8,046 bases of DNA, taken from Cocleimonas sp. (GTDB lineage Bacteria > Pseudomonadota > Gammaproteobacteria > Thiotrichales > Thiotrichaceae). The notes below the pieces were generated by a model, which saw only the letters and a program-made list of their open reading frames with translations, ran no database searches and was not told the origin of the DNA. Positions 1 to 6,199 of this stretch are shown piece by piece; the stretch's first letter is position 1; the number at the start of each line of letters is the position of its first letter. The stretch spans positions 1 through 8,046 of the forward strand of contig JAGLDQ010000033.1 in assembly GCA_023145535.1 (NCBI GenBank), read 5' to 3'. The translations under genes were made by a program, and so were the position numbers.

Positions 1-1872
1 GTGCCGTTGAATCTCCGCCTGCTCACTACCACCATAATGATCCAGCATTTCATTGACCATCTGAATTAAATACTCTGGCTGCTGATTTAATTCAACAAGT
101 ACTTGAGTCAAAGCAAAATAATCCCCTGCCGAACCATAGTCTTTAACTTGTTGTTGCCAATAAGCTATATCCTTTATATCGGCAACCTTGCCTTCTGCCG
201 TAGCCGCTGAAAGCCGTTCTGTTACCTGTTTGCCAAAGAGTTTCTCCCGTGCCTCTGTTTTTTCAGTCAATCTACGCAAATACTCTAAAAGCAGCTTCTT
301 GTCTAATTGCGGTAAGTCATAGGCAGTCTGCCATTTTTTAATCACGGTTGAAGCAATGGATGCTATGAAATGTTGATTAAACTCCTCAGGGGAAATACTG
401 TTTTCTAGCAAATTAATCCCTGATAAACAGCGATGATAACAAGCTTCTAAGACCCATTTTTTGGGGTATTGCTGTTCCAGTATTGCATGGCTATAATCAT
501 TTAATACTTCATCACTAAGCTCCTTTATTTGTAATTCAATCCCATCCAAATACTGCTGATTAATAAACTCCCACAAACGTCCATGCAATTGCCGTGTTTC
601 TATACTCTTTTCCCAGTTTTTATCACGCGCATAGGCTAGTAGTAAATCACGGACTTCATTATGCAATTGAAATAGCGTACCCGTGTGGCGAAACATACCT
701 GCCTGCTTGAATTGCTGGAGTATGCTATTAAGCTGTTCTACAGGGACTAATTGCTGTGCCAGCTCAATAGTTAAAAAACGCGGTAAAGCCAGTTTCCACG
801 CTAAATCCAACACCCCTTGAATGGAGTGAAAATGGCTTTGTAGCAGGCTTAGTTTATTGCTCGCCTGTCTAATACCCGTCGAGAGTTCAAAGGGGTCTTT
901 ATATTCAAAATGAGCATGAAGCTGTTGCGGGTTTTGGGCAAGTTGTTGCGGTTGTTCGCCCTGTTGTAGCAAGCGTTCCAGTTTATTCATGGCTAACTGT
1001 AGCCAGAGTGGGTTGCCCTTAAAGGATAAAATCGAAAGAATGGTTAGTAACTCGTCGCTATACTCCGACAGATAGCCTTTAAGCACGGGACGTGATTGAA
1101 TTGCGGTTTTAATTTCTGCGGAATTAAATAATTGCAATTCATCGGCCTTCTGATTATCAATCGCCCGACCTGCAATCACAATGCACCAGCCCTGTGCTTG
1201 CAAATAATCAAATAATGACATGAGCCATTCAATCGCACTTGGTTGTTTTAATGCTGTCTGTTCTTGTGGCGGTTGAAAGCGAAAATCCAGACGACTGTTT
1301 AGTTGTTGTTGTTTGTGAAAAAGATGTTCAAAGGTATCCACCAATAAGACTGAGCGAAACTCACCTGCAAGGGCAAGTTGCTCTAACAGTTGCTGTTCTG
1401 GTTTATGCTGAATAAAGGGGGAGACATCTTTGTTATTGACCTTGTTTTTTGCATAATCAAGCACTTTCTTTGCGCCTTCGACGGCTTCTCCACCGGCAAG
1501 AAGACCATCTAAAAACTGAAGCCCACTCTCTGCTACCTTCAACTCTTCACTGTAATGCTGCTTGAGATCATCCAGTTTATTTTCAGCCTGACTTAACCAG
1601 TTGCCATATTTTTTATGCCCAAAATGACTAGCTGACTGGATAATGGCTTGTAAAACCTCAACGCCTTGGTTTAAAGAAAAGTTTTCTAGCTCTAAAAAGC
1701 AATGTGCATGTTCTGCCTGTATACATTGATGCCTAAATTCATGCAGCAAGGTGCTTTTACCGATCCCTCCCTGACCTGTAATCTGCCAAATCATGCCATC
1801 CTGCTGTTGGCGATAATCAGAAAACCTTACCAACCAGTCTTTACGACCAATAAATTGCTTGTTTTGACTCAT
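1..1872 (-). CDS. STAND-type P-loop NTPase, N-terminal part (3' end beyond window)
   Basis: An open frame runs from the ATG at 1872 to the left edge: 624 residues, no stop. Visible motifs are an IGR motif at residues 8-10, a Walker A GQGGIGKST at 33-41, a Walker B SVLLVDTFE with the acidic residue at D179, a sensor-like VIAGR ending at R236, and GNPL at 286-289. The order GR, Walker A, Walker B, sensor Arg, GxP is that of STAND NTPases (NB-ARC/NACHT-like switches). After the GNPL a winged-helix-like stretch ends in FQLHNEVRDLL, followed by Leu/Gln-rich helical sequence that may be a repeat scaffold such as TPR. No effector domain precedes the P-loop, so any effector or sensor would be C-terminal and out of view. 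No good Shine-Dalgarno lies before the ATG, but an in-frame stop upstream and no better start support it. A regulatory or defence role is possible; the exact function is unknown. Confidence 0.85.
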   Translation of the reverse strand, partial: MSQNKQFIGRKDWLVRFSDYRQQQDGMIWQITGQGGIGKSTLLHEFRHQCIQAEHAHCFLELENFSLNQGVEVLQAIIQSASHFGHKKYGNWLSQAENKLDDLKQHYSEELKVAESGLQFLDGLLAGGEAVEGAKKVLDYAKNKVNNKDVSPFIQHKPEQQLLEQLALAGEFRSVLLVDTFEHLFHKQQQLNSRLDFRFQPPQEQTALKQPSAIEWLMSLFDYLQAQGWCIVIAGRAIDNQKADELQLFNSAEIKTAIQSRPVLKGYLSEYSDELLTILSILSFKGNPLWLQLAMNKLERLLQQGEQPQQLAQNPQQLHAHFEYKDPFELSTGIRQASNKLSLLQSHFHSIQGVLDLAWKLALPRFLTIELAQQLVPVEQLNSILQQFKQAGMFRHTGTLFQLHNEVRDLLLAYARDKNWEKSIETRQLHGRLWEFINQQYLDGIELQIKELSDEVLNDYSHAILEQQYPKKWVLEACYHRCLSGINLLENSISPEEFNQHFIASIASTVIKKWQTAYDLPQLDKKLLLEYLRRLTEKTEAREKLFGKQVTERLSAATAEGKVADIKDIAYWQQQVKDYGSAGDYFALTQVLVELNQQPEYLIQMVNEMLDHYGGSEQAEIQRH

Positions 1873-1915
1873 GGGGAAACCATTATTTTGAATGACAAGG
1901 GGGAGGTTATGCTTA

Positions 1916-1944
1916 ATTATTGAGTCTAGGGATAATTAAATCAA
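1916..1944 (-). promoter_or_regulatory. candidate sigma70 promoter of the STAND NTPase gene
   Basis: Read on the minus strand, TTGATT (1939-1944) and AATAAT (1916-1921) are separated by 17 bp, matching the -35 and -10 consensus at 4/6 and 5/6. The transcript would start about 37 nt before the ATG at 1872. This is a pattern match only. Confidence 0.35.
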
Positions 1945-2145
1945 ATGCAATAGCAATACCTTCGCCAATTTAATAAAAATAGCTCACTATGAAGTCTTTT
2001 GTAATCAATAGGTTGTGTTGTTATGAGAATGGTTGCAATTTAAAAAACAACCGTAACTTTTAAAGTAATCCTTTTGTAGAGAAAAGGAATTGAATTTTAC
2101 GCTAAATATAAATAAACCATTGTAAATTAATGCGATAGTAGAAAG

Positions 2146-2177
2146 GTAACCCGTATTGAGCTTCGCGGAATACGGGG
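2146..2177 (+). repeat. REP-like dispersed palindrome
   Basis: The arms CCCGTATT (2150-2157) and AATACGGG (2169-2176) are perfect 8-bp complements around an 11-nt loop containing GCTTCGC. The layout, GTA followed by a CGTATT arm, an AGC/GCGGAA centre and an ATACGGG arm, resembles short intergenic palindromes scattered through many proteobacterial genomes. A diverged relative sits in inverse orientation at 6022-6052. It could fold in either transcript, but no T-run follows directly, so a terminator role is less likely. Confidence 0.55.
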
Positions 2178-2253
2178 ACACTATGCACTTGTACAAAACG
2201 ATGGCTATAGGATAATCATTAATCCCTTTTTAACTATTCTAAAAATTTTACAG

Positions 2254-2278
2254 CGCCGATTAATGTTTTTAATTGGCG
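2254..2278 (-). terminator. strong hairpin downstream of the peroxidase gene, possible terminator
   Basis: CGCCGATTAA (2254-2263) pairs with TTAATTGGCG (2269-2278) over 10 bp with one G-U pair and a 5-nt loop. It lies about 70 nt past the peroxidase stop. On the minus strand a T-run follows only after several other bases, so it may act as an mRNA-end stabiliser rather than as a classical intrinsic terminator. Confidence 0.35.
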
Positions 2279-2300
2279 TAGTAAAATAATTTCATCTGGA

Positions 2301-2325
2301 GTAAAAAGACCCGTTAAAAATCGGG
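2301..2325 (-). terminator. weak intrinsic-terminator-like hairpin after the peroxidase stop
   Basis: On the minus strand, 22 nt after the peroxidase stop, CCCG (2322-2325) can pair with CGGG (2310-2313) around an 8-nt AT-rich loop, and the sequence TCTTTTTA follows. The T-tract is good but the stem is only 4 bp. It may act together with the stronger hairpin further downstream. Confidence 0.3.
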
Positions 2326-2346
2326 ATGTTGTTTCGTGCATGTTCC

Positions 2347-5070
2347 TTAATTACGTTCATCATTAGCATTACGTGCATTCTCTAACACATTGGCGACTTC
2401 TGCTGCGTTTAATAGCGGTGTATTCGTATTTCTGGCGGCCTCACCCGTTAACCCACGGCTCGTTATCCTTGACCTTACCGCTGCGCCAGTTGCGCCTAAA
2501 GCACCATCGGCTTCTTGTGGTTGTACTTCTTCACTCGCGACTTGTACTTGTCCTTTGTCCGTTGAGGCTATAAATACATTTTCTTGTATATTAACTATAT
2601 TAGAATTACGTTTGATAATATCGGATAGTTTTGTGTTATTTAAGGTGCTCACATCCTCTGCCGAGAACTGATTTTCGTACCAAAAACGATCGCCATCACG
2701 TAAGCGACTAAACTGATCCGAGAGTATGGAGGTAAAGGTTGAGCCAAGTAGTGAATCACCTTGTTTATTTTCTGCCAGACCTGATATCCATAAGTCCATA
2801 TCATCTGGGCTATCATAAACGGATGCCAGTTTTGCACCAAAACCATCCTGAAAGATGGGATCATCAAAGCTTTCAATGCGTTCTAATCCTAATCCCTCAC
2901 GTACGTCGTTATAACCAGCCACACCATGATCACGCCCACGTTGTAAATTCAACGAGGCAAGATCAAATCCACCCGCACTGGGTGAACCAAATAAGAAATT
3001 ACGTACATCATCAACCAACATGGGATCAACCGCTTGAGCCGTTTGTGTTGACATGCCGCGTAGGATGGGGTCAACCCCTGAATCGACTACATTTTTGGGT
3101 TGAAAGAAAGCATCACGTAGTTTTAAATTACCCGCTTCTATTTCATTTCCTGCTTCGTCCAAGCGCAAAATAGTTGGCGATAGCATGGTATGTCCGAGAC
3201 GATAAGCCGCGGTGGAAAAAGTATTGCTGATTTGTGGGTTTACCTTTGAGTCATAGCCTTTATAGTCACCCACGCCCTTGTCGCCTAATAAGGCGGGTAG
3301 GTATTCGTTGTACGTAACAGCTTGCATTTCTGCTACGACCCACTCACGCGCTTCCTGATAGATTTTTTCATCCTTCCACTCGGGATGTTGGCTTGCTAGT
3401 TTCTCTGCGACGTTATTATGTTCTCGCGCCCAAATAGTGTGCATTGAGGTTAACCCTGCATGTTCATTGACACGCTCATCCCCTGCAAGAAACAGACCAT
3501 TATCCTCGGTTGGTAATAGGTTAGTTGCTCCCATGCGTAATTTTCCTCCCTCAAAGGAACGCAGTTCATCCGCTTTTTCTTTATCGGAACCATAGACATT
3601 TGAACCATCAATAAAGGCCGTTATATTATTAACTTGGGTTCGACTTGCGGAGTCGTCCAATGAAACGGAACGAAAAAACCTCATTTCTTGCGTGCCTGTG
3701 TTTTGGGGGTCAAAGAAGGCATCGCCCTTAGGGACGGTTATATTGGCTGGGTCTGCTTTATTTGCGGGCGTAAGATTAATATCATGGTCGACAAACTGAC
3801 CAAACAACCAAAACATATCGCTTAACCCTTTGCTATTAGTGGTTGTTTCATTTTGTGTAGCAACCGCATTACTGACATCTCGCACATTGGGCAGTGTGAC
3901 TTCTTTTGCGCCGCCTATCATGCGGTCGGGGTCTTTATCGACAATACTGGTAAAGGCCGTTTTAGCACGCCCTAAATCAGTCTTAATTAGATTGTTATTC
4001 GATCCATCAACGGTGCGATATTCATTTTGTGTGGCGGTTGCAATCCAAGTATGTAGCTCTGCTTTACTTAGAGTGCTGTCTTTAAATTCAAAACTTTCAA
4101 TATTCTTAACTGTGTTCACGTCACCTGTGGACTTGTTGCTAATTTCAAAGCCATTGCCTTTAGCCTTTATGTCGTAATGACTAATGACACCTTCGAGTTT
4201 CAACGTATCCTTTCCTTTGCCACCATCAATCTGGTTATTACCTTGGTTATCGATAAAGGTGTCATTGCCACGCCCCCCGCGCAACGTATCATTCCCCGCG
4301 CCGCCCGCTAAGTGATCAGCCCCCTTGCCACCATTTAACCTGTCATTGCCTTTACCCCCTTTTAGTGTGTCTTTGCCCTGACCGCCATATAGACTATCAT
4401 CACCCCGACCACCGTAGAGTTTATCTGCACCTTTACCGCCCTCTAGCCAATCAGACCCTTGACCGCCCCGTAAAGTGTCTTTGCCTCTCCCGCCTTCTAG
4501 CCAATCAGACCCTTGACCGCCCGATAAGGTGTCCTTGCCTCTCCCGCCTTCTAACCAATCAGACCCTTGACCGCCCTGCAATGTATCAGCCCCTCTTCCA
4601 CCAGATAGCCAATCTGAGCCTTGCCCCCCTTTTAGCGTATCCTTCCCTCGCCCGCCTTCTAATGCATCATGGCCTGCTCCACCATTCAAGCGATCATCTC
4701 CCCGACCGCCACTGATCCAGTCATTGCCTTTTTTACCGTTTATGACATCATTGCCGCGCGTCCCTCTAAGATCATCATCTCCATTGGTGCCATTAATGAC
4801 ATGACTTGATCCAGCGTTGGGATAGCCTGTACAGCAAGATACGCCGCGGCCTCCTTTTGCGCCATCAGCCCCTACAAATAACTTTTTTACTAACTGATTT
4901 AAAATAGGGATTTCTTTACCTTTCTTCTTTTCATCGGCTTCTCGATTACCCCCTCCTTCGAAGTTTTGCGATTCTTGTGTTATTGCGGCGACCTGACGAG
5001 TAGGAAGGTTAATATTTCCAATGCGCTCTTCTGCGCGGTTGTGAGTATTACTTATATTAATAGTAGACAT
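2347..5070 (-). CDS. RTX-repeat animal-type heme peroxidase (peroxicin / MopA-like), predicted type I-secreted
   Basis: The protein has 907 residues. Residues 1-92 are a polar, Gly-rich leader without a Sec signal. Residues 93-290 are 22 consecutive RTX nonapeptides (GGxGxDxLx), which bind calcium after export. Residues 291-340 resemble the linker often seen after RTX blocks. About 350-830 is an animal heme peroxidase domain. By comparison with myeloperoxidase: distal GQFVDHD with Q425, D428 (heme ester), H429 (distal His) and D430; calcium loop T484, F486, D488, S490; catalytic R533 and second ester residue E536; proximal H627; N708; and the RLRDGDRFWYEN block at 789-800. The methionine that forms the sulfonium bond in myeloperoxidase is H537 here, so two ester links but no sulfonium link are expected. 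The Ala/Asn-rich C-terminus may be the type I secretion signal; no transporter genes are in view. The substrate is unknown; related RTX peroxidases oxidise Mn(II) or halides. The ATG at 5070 follows AAGGAG. Confidence 0.93.
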   Translation of the reverse strand: MSTINISNTHNRAEERIGNINLPTRQVAAITQESQNFEGGGNREADEKKKGKEIPILNQLVKKLFVGADGAKGGRGVSCCTGYPNAGSSHVINGTNGDDDLRGTRGNDVINGKKGNDWISGGRGDDRLNGGAGHDALEGGRGKDTLKGGQGSDWLSGGRGADTLQGGQGSDWLEGGRGKDTLSGGQGSDWLEGGRGKDTLRGGQGSDWLEGGKGADKLYGGRGDDSLYGGQGKDTLKGGKGNDRLNGGKGADHLAGGAGNDTLRGGRGNDTFIDNQGNNQIDGGKGKDTLKLEGVISHYDIKAKGNGFEISNKSTGDVNTVKNIESFEFKDSTLSKAELHTWIATATQNEYRTVDGSNNNLIKTDLGRAKTAFTSIVDKDPDRMIGGAKEVTLPNVRDVSNAVATQNETTTNSKGLSDMFWLFGQFVDHDINLTPANKADPANITVPKGDAFFDPQNTGTQEMRFFRSVSLDDSASRTQVNNITAFIDGSNVYGSDKEKADELRSFEGGKLRMGATNLLPTEDNGLFLAGDERVNEHAGLTSMHTIWAREHNNVAEKLASQHPEWKDEKIYQEAREWVVAEMQAVTYNEYLPALLGDKGVGDYKGYDSKVNPQISNTFSTAAYRLGHTMLSPTILRLDEAGNEIEAGNLKLRDAFFQPKNVVDSGVDPILRGMSTQTAQAVDPMLVDDVRNFLFGSPSAGGFDLASLNLQRGRDHGVAGYNDVREGLGLERIESFDDPIFQDGFGAKLASVYDSPDDMDLWISGLAENKQGDSLLGSTFTSILSDQFSRLRDGDRFWYENQFSAEDVSTLNNTKLSDIIKRNSNIVNIQENVFIASTDKGQVQVASEEVQPQEADGALGATGAAVRSRITSRGLTGEAARNTNTPLLNAAEVANVLENARNANDERN
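4201..4794 (-). repeat. tandem RTX-coding repeats, partly homogenised 54-bp units
   Basis: These bases encode the 22 RTX nonapeptides of the peroxidase. Most units alternate in an 18-residue super-repeat of the form GGQGSDWLEGGRGKDTL. At DNA level the 22-mer whose plus strand begins ccaatcagaccc is identical at 4447-4468, 4501-4522 and 4555-4576, exactly 54 bp apart, and a diverged copy begins at 4609. Such identity suggests recent duplication or gene conversion, and possible copy-number variation between strains. Confidence 0.9.
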
Positions 5071-5076
5071 TGCTGA

Positions 5077-5082
5077 CTCCTT
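5077..5082 (-). promoter_or_regulatory. ribosome binding site of the peroxidase gene
   Basis: On the minus strand AAGGAG stands 6 nt before the ATG at 5070, preceded by an A-run. It fixes the peroxidase start. Confidence 0.75.
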
Positions 5083-5088
5083 TTTTTT

Positions 5089-5109
5089 CTGAAAGTATGA
5101 GACTTTCAG
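5089..5109 (-). promoter_or_regulatory. perfect 8-bp hairpin in the peroxidase 5' leader
   Basis: CTGAAAGT (5089-5096) and ACTTTCAG (5102-5109) are perfect complements around a 5-nt loop. In the peroxidase transcript the hairpin ends just before an A-run that leads directly into the Shine-Dalgarno, so it sits where it could stabilise the mRNA or affect initiation. The same palindrome on DNA could be an operator. Confidence 0.5.
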
Positions 5110-5180
5110 TCTTTATAAAATGGCACATCCTTGTGCGCTTCATTTTGATATAGACGACAATCAGTCTTTTATGTTGCACA
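5106..5180. repeat. paired direct repeats in the divergent promoter region
   Basis: TCAGTCTTT occurs at 5106-5114 and again at 5161-5169, 55 bp apart, and each copy is followed a few bases later by GCACA (5123-5127 and 5176-5180). The first GCACA also faces an inverted TGTGC at 5132-5136. The arrangement resembles paired regulator-binding sites about five helical turns apart, but it is short enough to be chance. Confidence 0.3.
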
Positions 5181-5196
5181 AAAGGCAAAGTTACAA
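5168..5196 (-). promoter_or_regulatory. weak candidate promoter of the peroxidase gene
   Basis: On the minus strand TTGTAA (5191-5196) and CATAAA (5168-5173) are 17 bp apart, each matching consensus at 4/6. A TATAAA at 5112-5117, closer to the gene, is an alternative -10 but lacks a recognisable -35. Either would leave the leader hairpin in the transcript. Confidence 0.2.
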
Positions 5197-5236
5197 AAAT
5201 AATGGATAAACGGTACAAACTCACAAACCAGTACCT

Positions 5237-5265
5237 TTAACAAATTAATTTCTCTTATGTAGAAT
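5237..5265 (+). promoter_or_regulatory. sigma70-like promoter of the HExxH metallopeptidase gene
   Basis: TTAACA (5237-5242) and TAGAAT (5260-5265) each match consensus at 5/6 with a 17-bp spacer, the best promoter match I found in the window. The expected transcription start near 5272 lies inside the longest possible reading frame, downstream of its ATG at 5264. This argues that translation begins at the ATG at 5297. Confidence 0.5.
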
Positions 5266-5296
5266 GATTATTTTATTTGCTATAACAAAAAAGACT

Positions 5297-5980
5297 ATGA
5301 AAGAAATGCTATCAATAACTCTCTTTATTTTTTTATTCACAGGTTTGGCATCCGTCTGTGTTGCGAAAGATAAATTTTTTTGCAGTAGCCAGATATTAGC
5401 CAAAAGAACGGATATAGGCTTTACTTGGACTGTCGTTTCCAGACTCAGTGAAATTCTAAACAATGCGGAAAAACGCTATGGAAAAAGAGATCAATCGTGG
5501 ACATTATTAGGTGTGGAGTTTACTGATTTGAAGCAACCTGAAACGTGGTATCCCTTTGACAGCGATAAGAGAAAACATCTGATTATTCAGCTCACTAAAA
5601 AGGCCTCTAAGAATGAAAAAGAAGCGTTGTTTCAGTTATCACATGAGGTAATACACGTATTGTCCCCCGCAGGTAAAGAAGGCAGTAGCGTGTTTGAAGA
5701 AGGGCTTGCGACCTATTTTTCTATCGCGAATATGAAAACATTAAATTATGATATTGATGAGCGTTATATTTCTGAAAAGAAATACCAACAAGCCTACAAG
5801 CTGATTGACAATCTGTATAAAAACTTCCCTCATACTGAAGATAGAATCAAGACCCTGCGTGGTCAGGTTAAGCGCATTCGCGATATAACACCTGAACAAT
5901 TTTCGCATGCTTTTAGTGGGCTTAATAAAAAATATGCGACTTTGCTGGCTAAAAAATACAGTGAATGGGACGTGAAGTAG
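5297..5980 (+). CDS. secreted HExxH zinc-metallopeptidase-like protein
   Basis: From the ATG at 5297 the protein has 227 residues; an in-frame ATG at 5264 would add 11. I prefer 5297 because a good promoter overlaps the earlier ATG and because MKEMLS followed by a hydrophobic core makes a normal Sec signal peptide ending near VCVA, residue 23. Neither start has a clear Shine-Dalgarno. The ASVC stretch is a poor lipobox because Val precedes Cys. The core motif is HEVIH (H116, E117, H120), a zincin HExxH, followed by FEEGLATYF, whose second Glu (E135) is placed like the third zinc ligand of gluzincins. The rest is helical and Lys-rich. A periplasmic or extracellular peptidase is likely; its substrate is unknown and I recognise no named family. 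It is divergent from the peroxidase gene. Its stop codon lies inside the inverted repeat of the element at 5976-6106, so the C-terminus may have been altered by that insertion. Confidence 0.75.
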   Translation: MKEMLSITLFIFLFTGLASVCVAKDKFFCSSQILAKRTDIGFTWTVVSRLSEILNNAEKRYGKRDQSWTLLGVEFTDLKQPETWYPFDSDKRKHLIIQLTKKASKNEKEALFQLSHEVIHVLSPAGKEGSSVFEEGLATYFSIANMKTLNYDIDERYISEKKYQQAYKLIDNLYKNFPHTEDRIKTLRGQVKRIRDITPEQFSHAFSGLNKKYATLLAKKYSEWDVK

Positions 5981-6106
5981 AGAAATGATGGCATTCTTAA
6001 ATCGTACCTTGCTCTGACCTTGTGTGTTCCGCTTAGGCTTCATACGAGCTACAGAAGAATCAACTCAAAAATGAAGCATGCCAGAATTATCAATCATTTC
6101 TCTACT
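5976..6106. mobile_element. MITE-like 131-bp element with 14-bp terminal inverted repeats
   Basis: The left end AGTAGAGAAATGAT (5976-5989) is the exact reverse complement of the right end at 6093-6106. Inside them GGCAT (5990-5994) matches ATGCC (6078-6082), and GCTTCAT (6037-6043) matches ATGAAGC (6071-6077), so much of the element could fold back. Each arm contains TA near its tip, consistent with a TA target duplication as used by the IS630/Tc1 group, although the duplication cannot be told apart from the repeat itself. No transposase is encoded. With arms so far apart it is not a classical terminator, but it may affect the 3' ends of both converging transcripts. Confidence 0.55.
6022..6052 (-). 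repeat. diverged REP-like fragment inside the MITE-like element
   Basis: Read on the minus strand, this segment starts GTAGCTCGTATGAAGC and continues through GCGGAA to ACAC. It matches the palindrome at 2146-2177 in the order GTA, CGTAT, AGC, GCGGAA and AC with one 1-nt gap, but its outer arms no longer pair well. It looks like a decayed or variant copy of the same repeat family. Confidence 0.4.
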
Positions 6107-6199
6107 GCTTAAAAACACACTGATACGCTAAACATTATATTGGGTTCGTACATATAGCTACACTGCTACCGTAAACTTATAAATTATTGATTAACAATA

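Larger units (their letters stand above)
1873..2346. other. 474-bp intergenic region without a convincing gene
   Basis: This gap lies between the start of the NTPase gene and the end of the peroxidase gene. It contains the candidate NTPase promoter, a REP-like palindrome at 2146-2177 and two hairpins at 2254-2278 and 2301-2325. A 63-codon minus-strand frame at 2005-2196 has no ribosome binding site that I can see, shows no recognisable motif, and its N-terminal part simply translates the palindrome, so I do not call it. The remainder is AT-rich and featureless to my reading. Confidence 0.6.

Noticed and set aside
2005..2196. 63-codon minus-strand frame
   Set aside because: It has no ribosome binding site, no motif, and its first part is the translated REP-like palindrome.
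4201..4794. Regularly spaced repeats that could suggest a CRISPR array
   Set aside because: The period is a multiple of 27 bp with no unique spacers, and the frame encodes continuous RTX nonapeptides; it is protein-coding repeat DNA.
5741..6043. 100-codon minus-strand frame antisense to the metallopeptidase and across the MITE-like element
   Set aside because: It is mostly the complement of a well-supported gene and its first codons are the translated repeat; no start signal.
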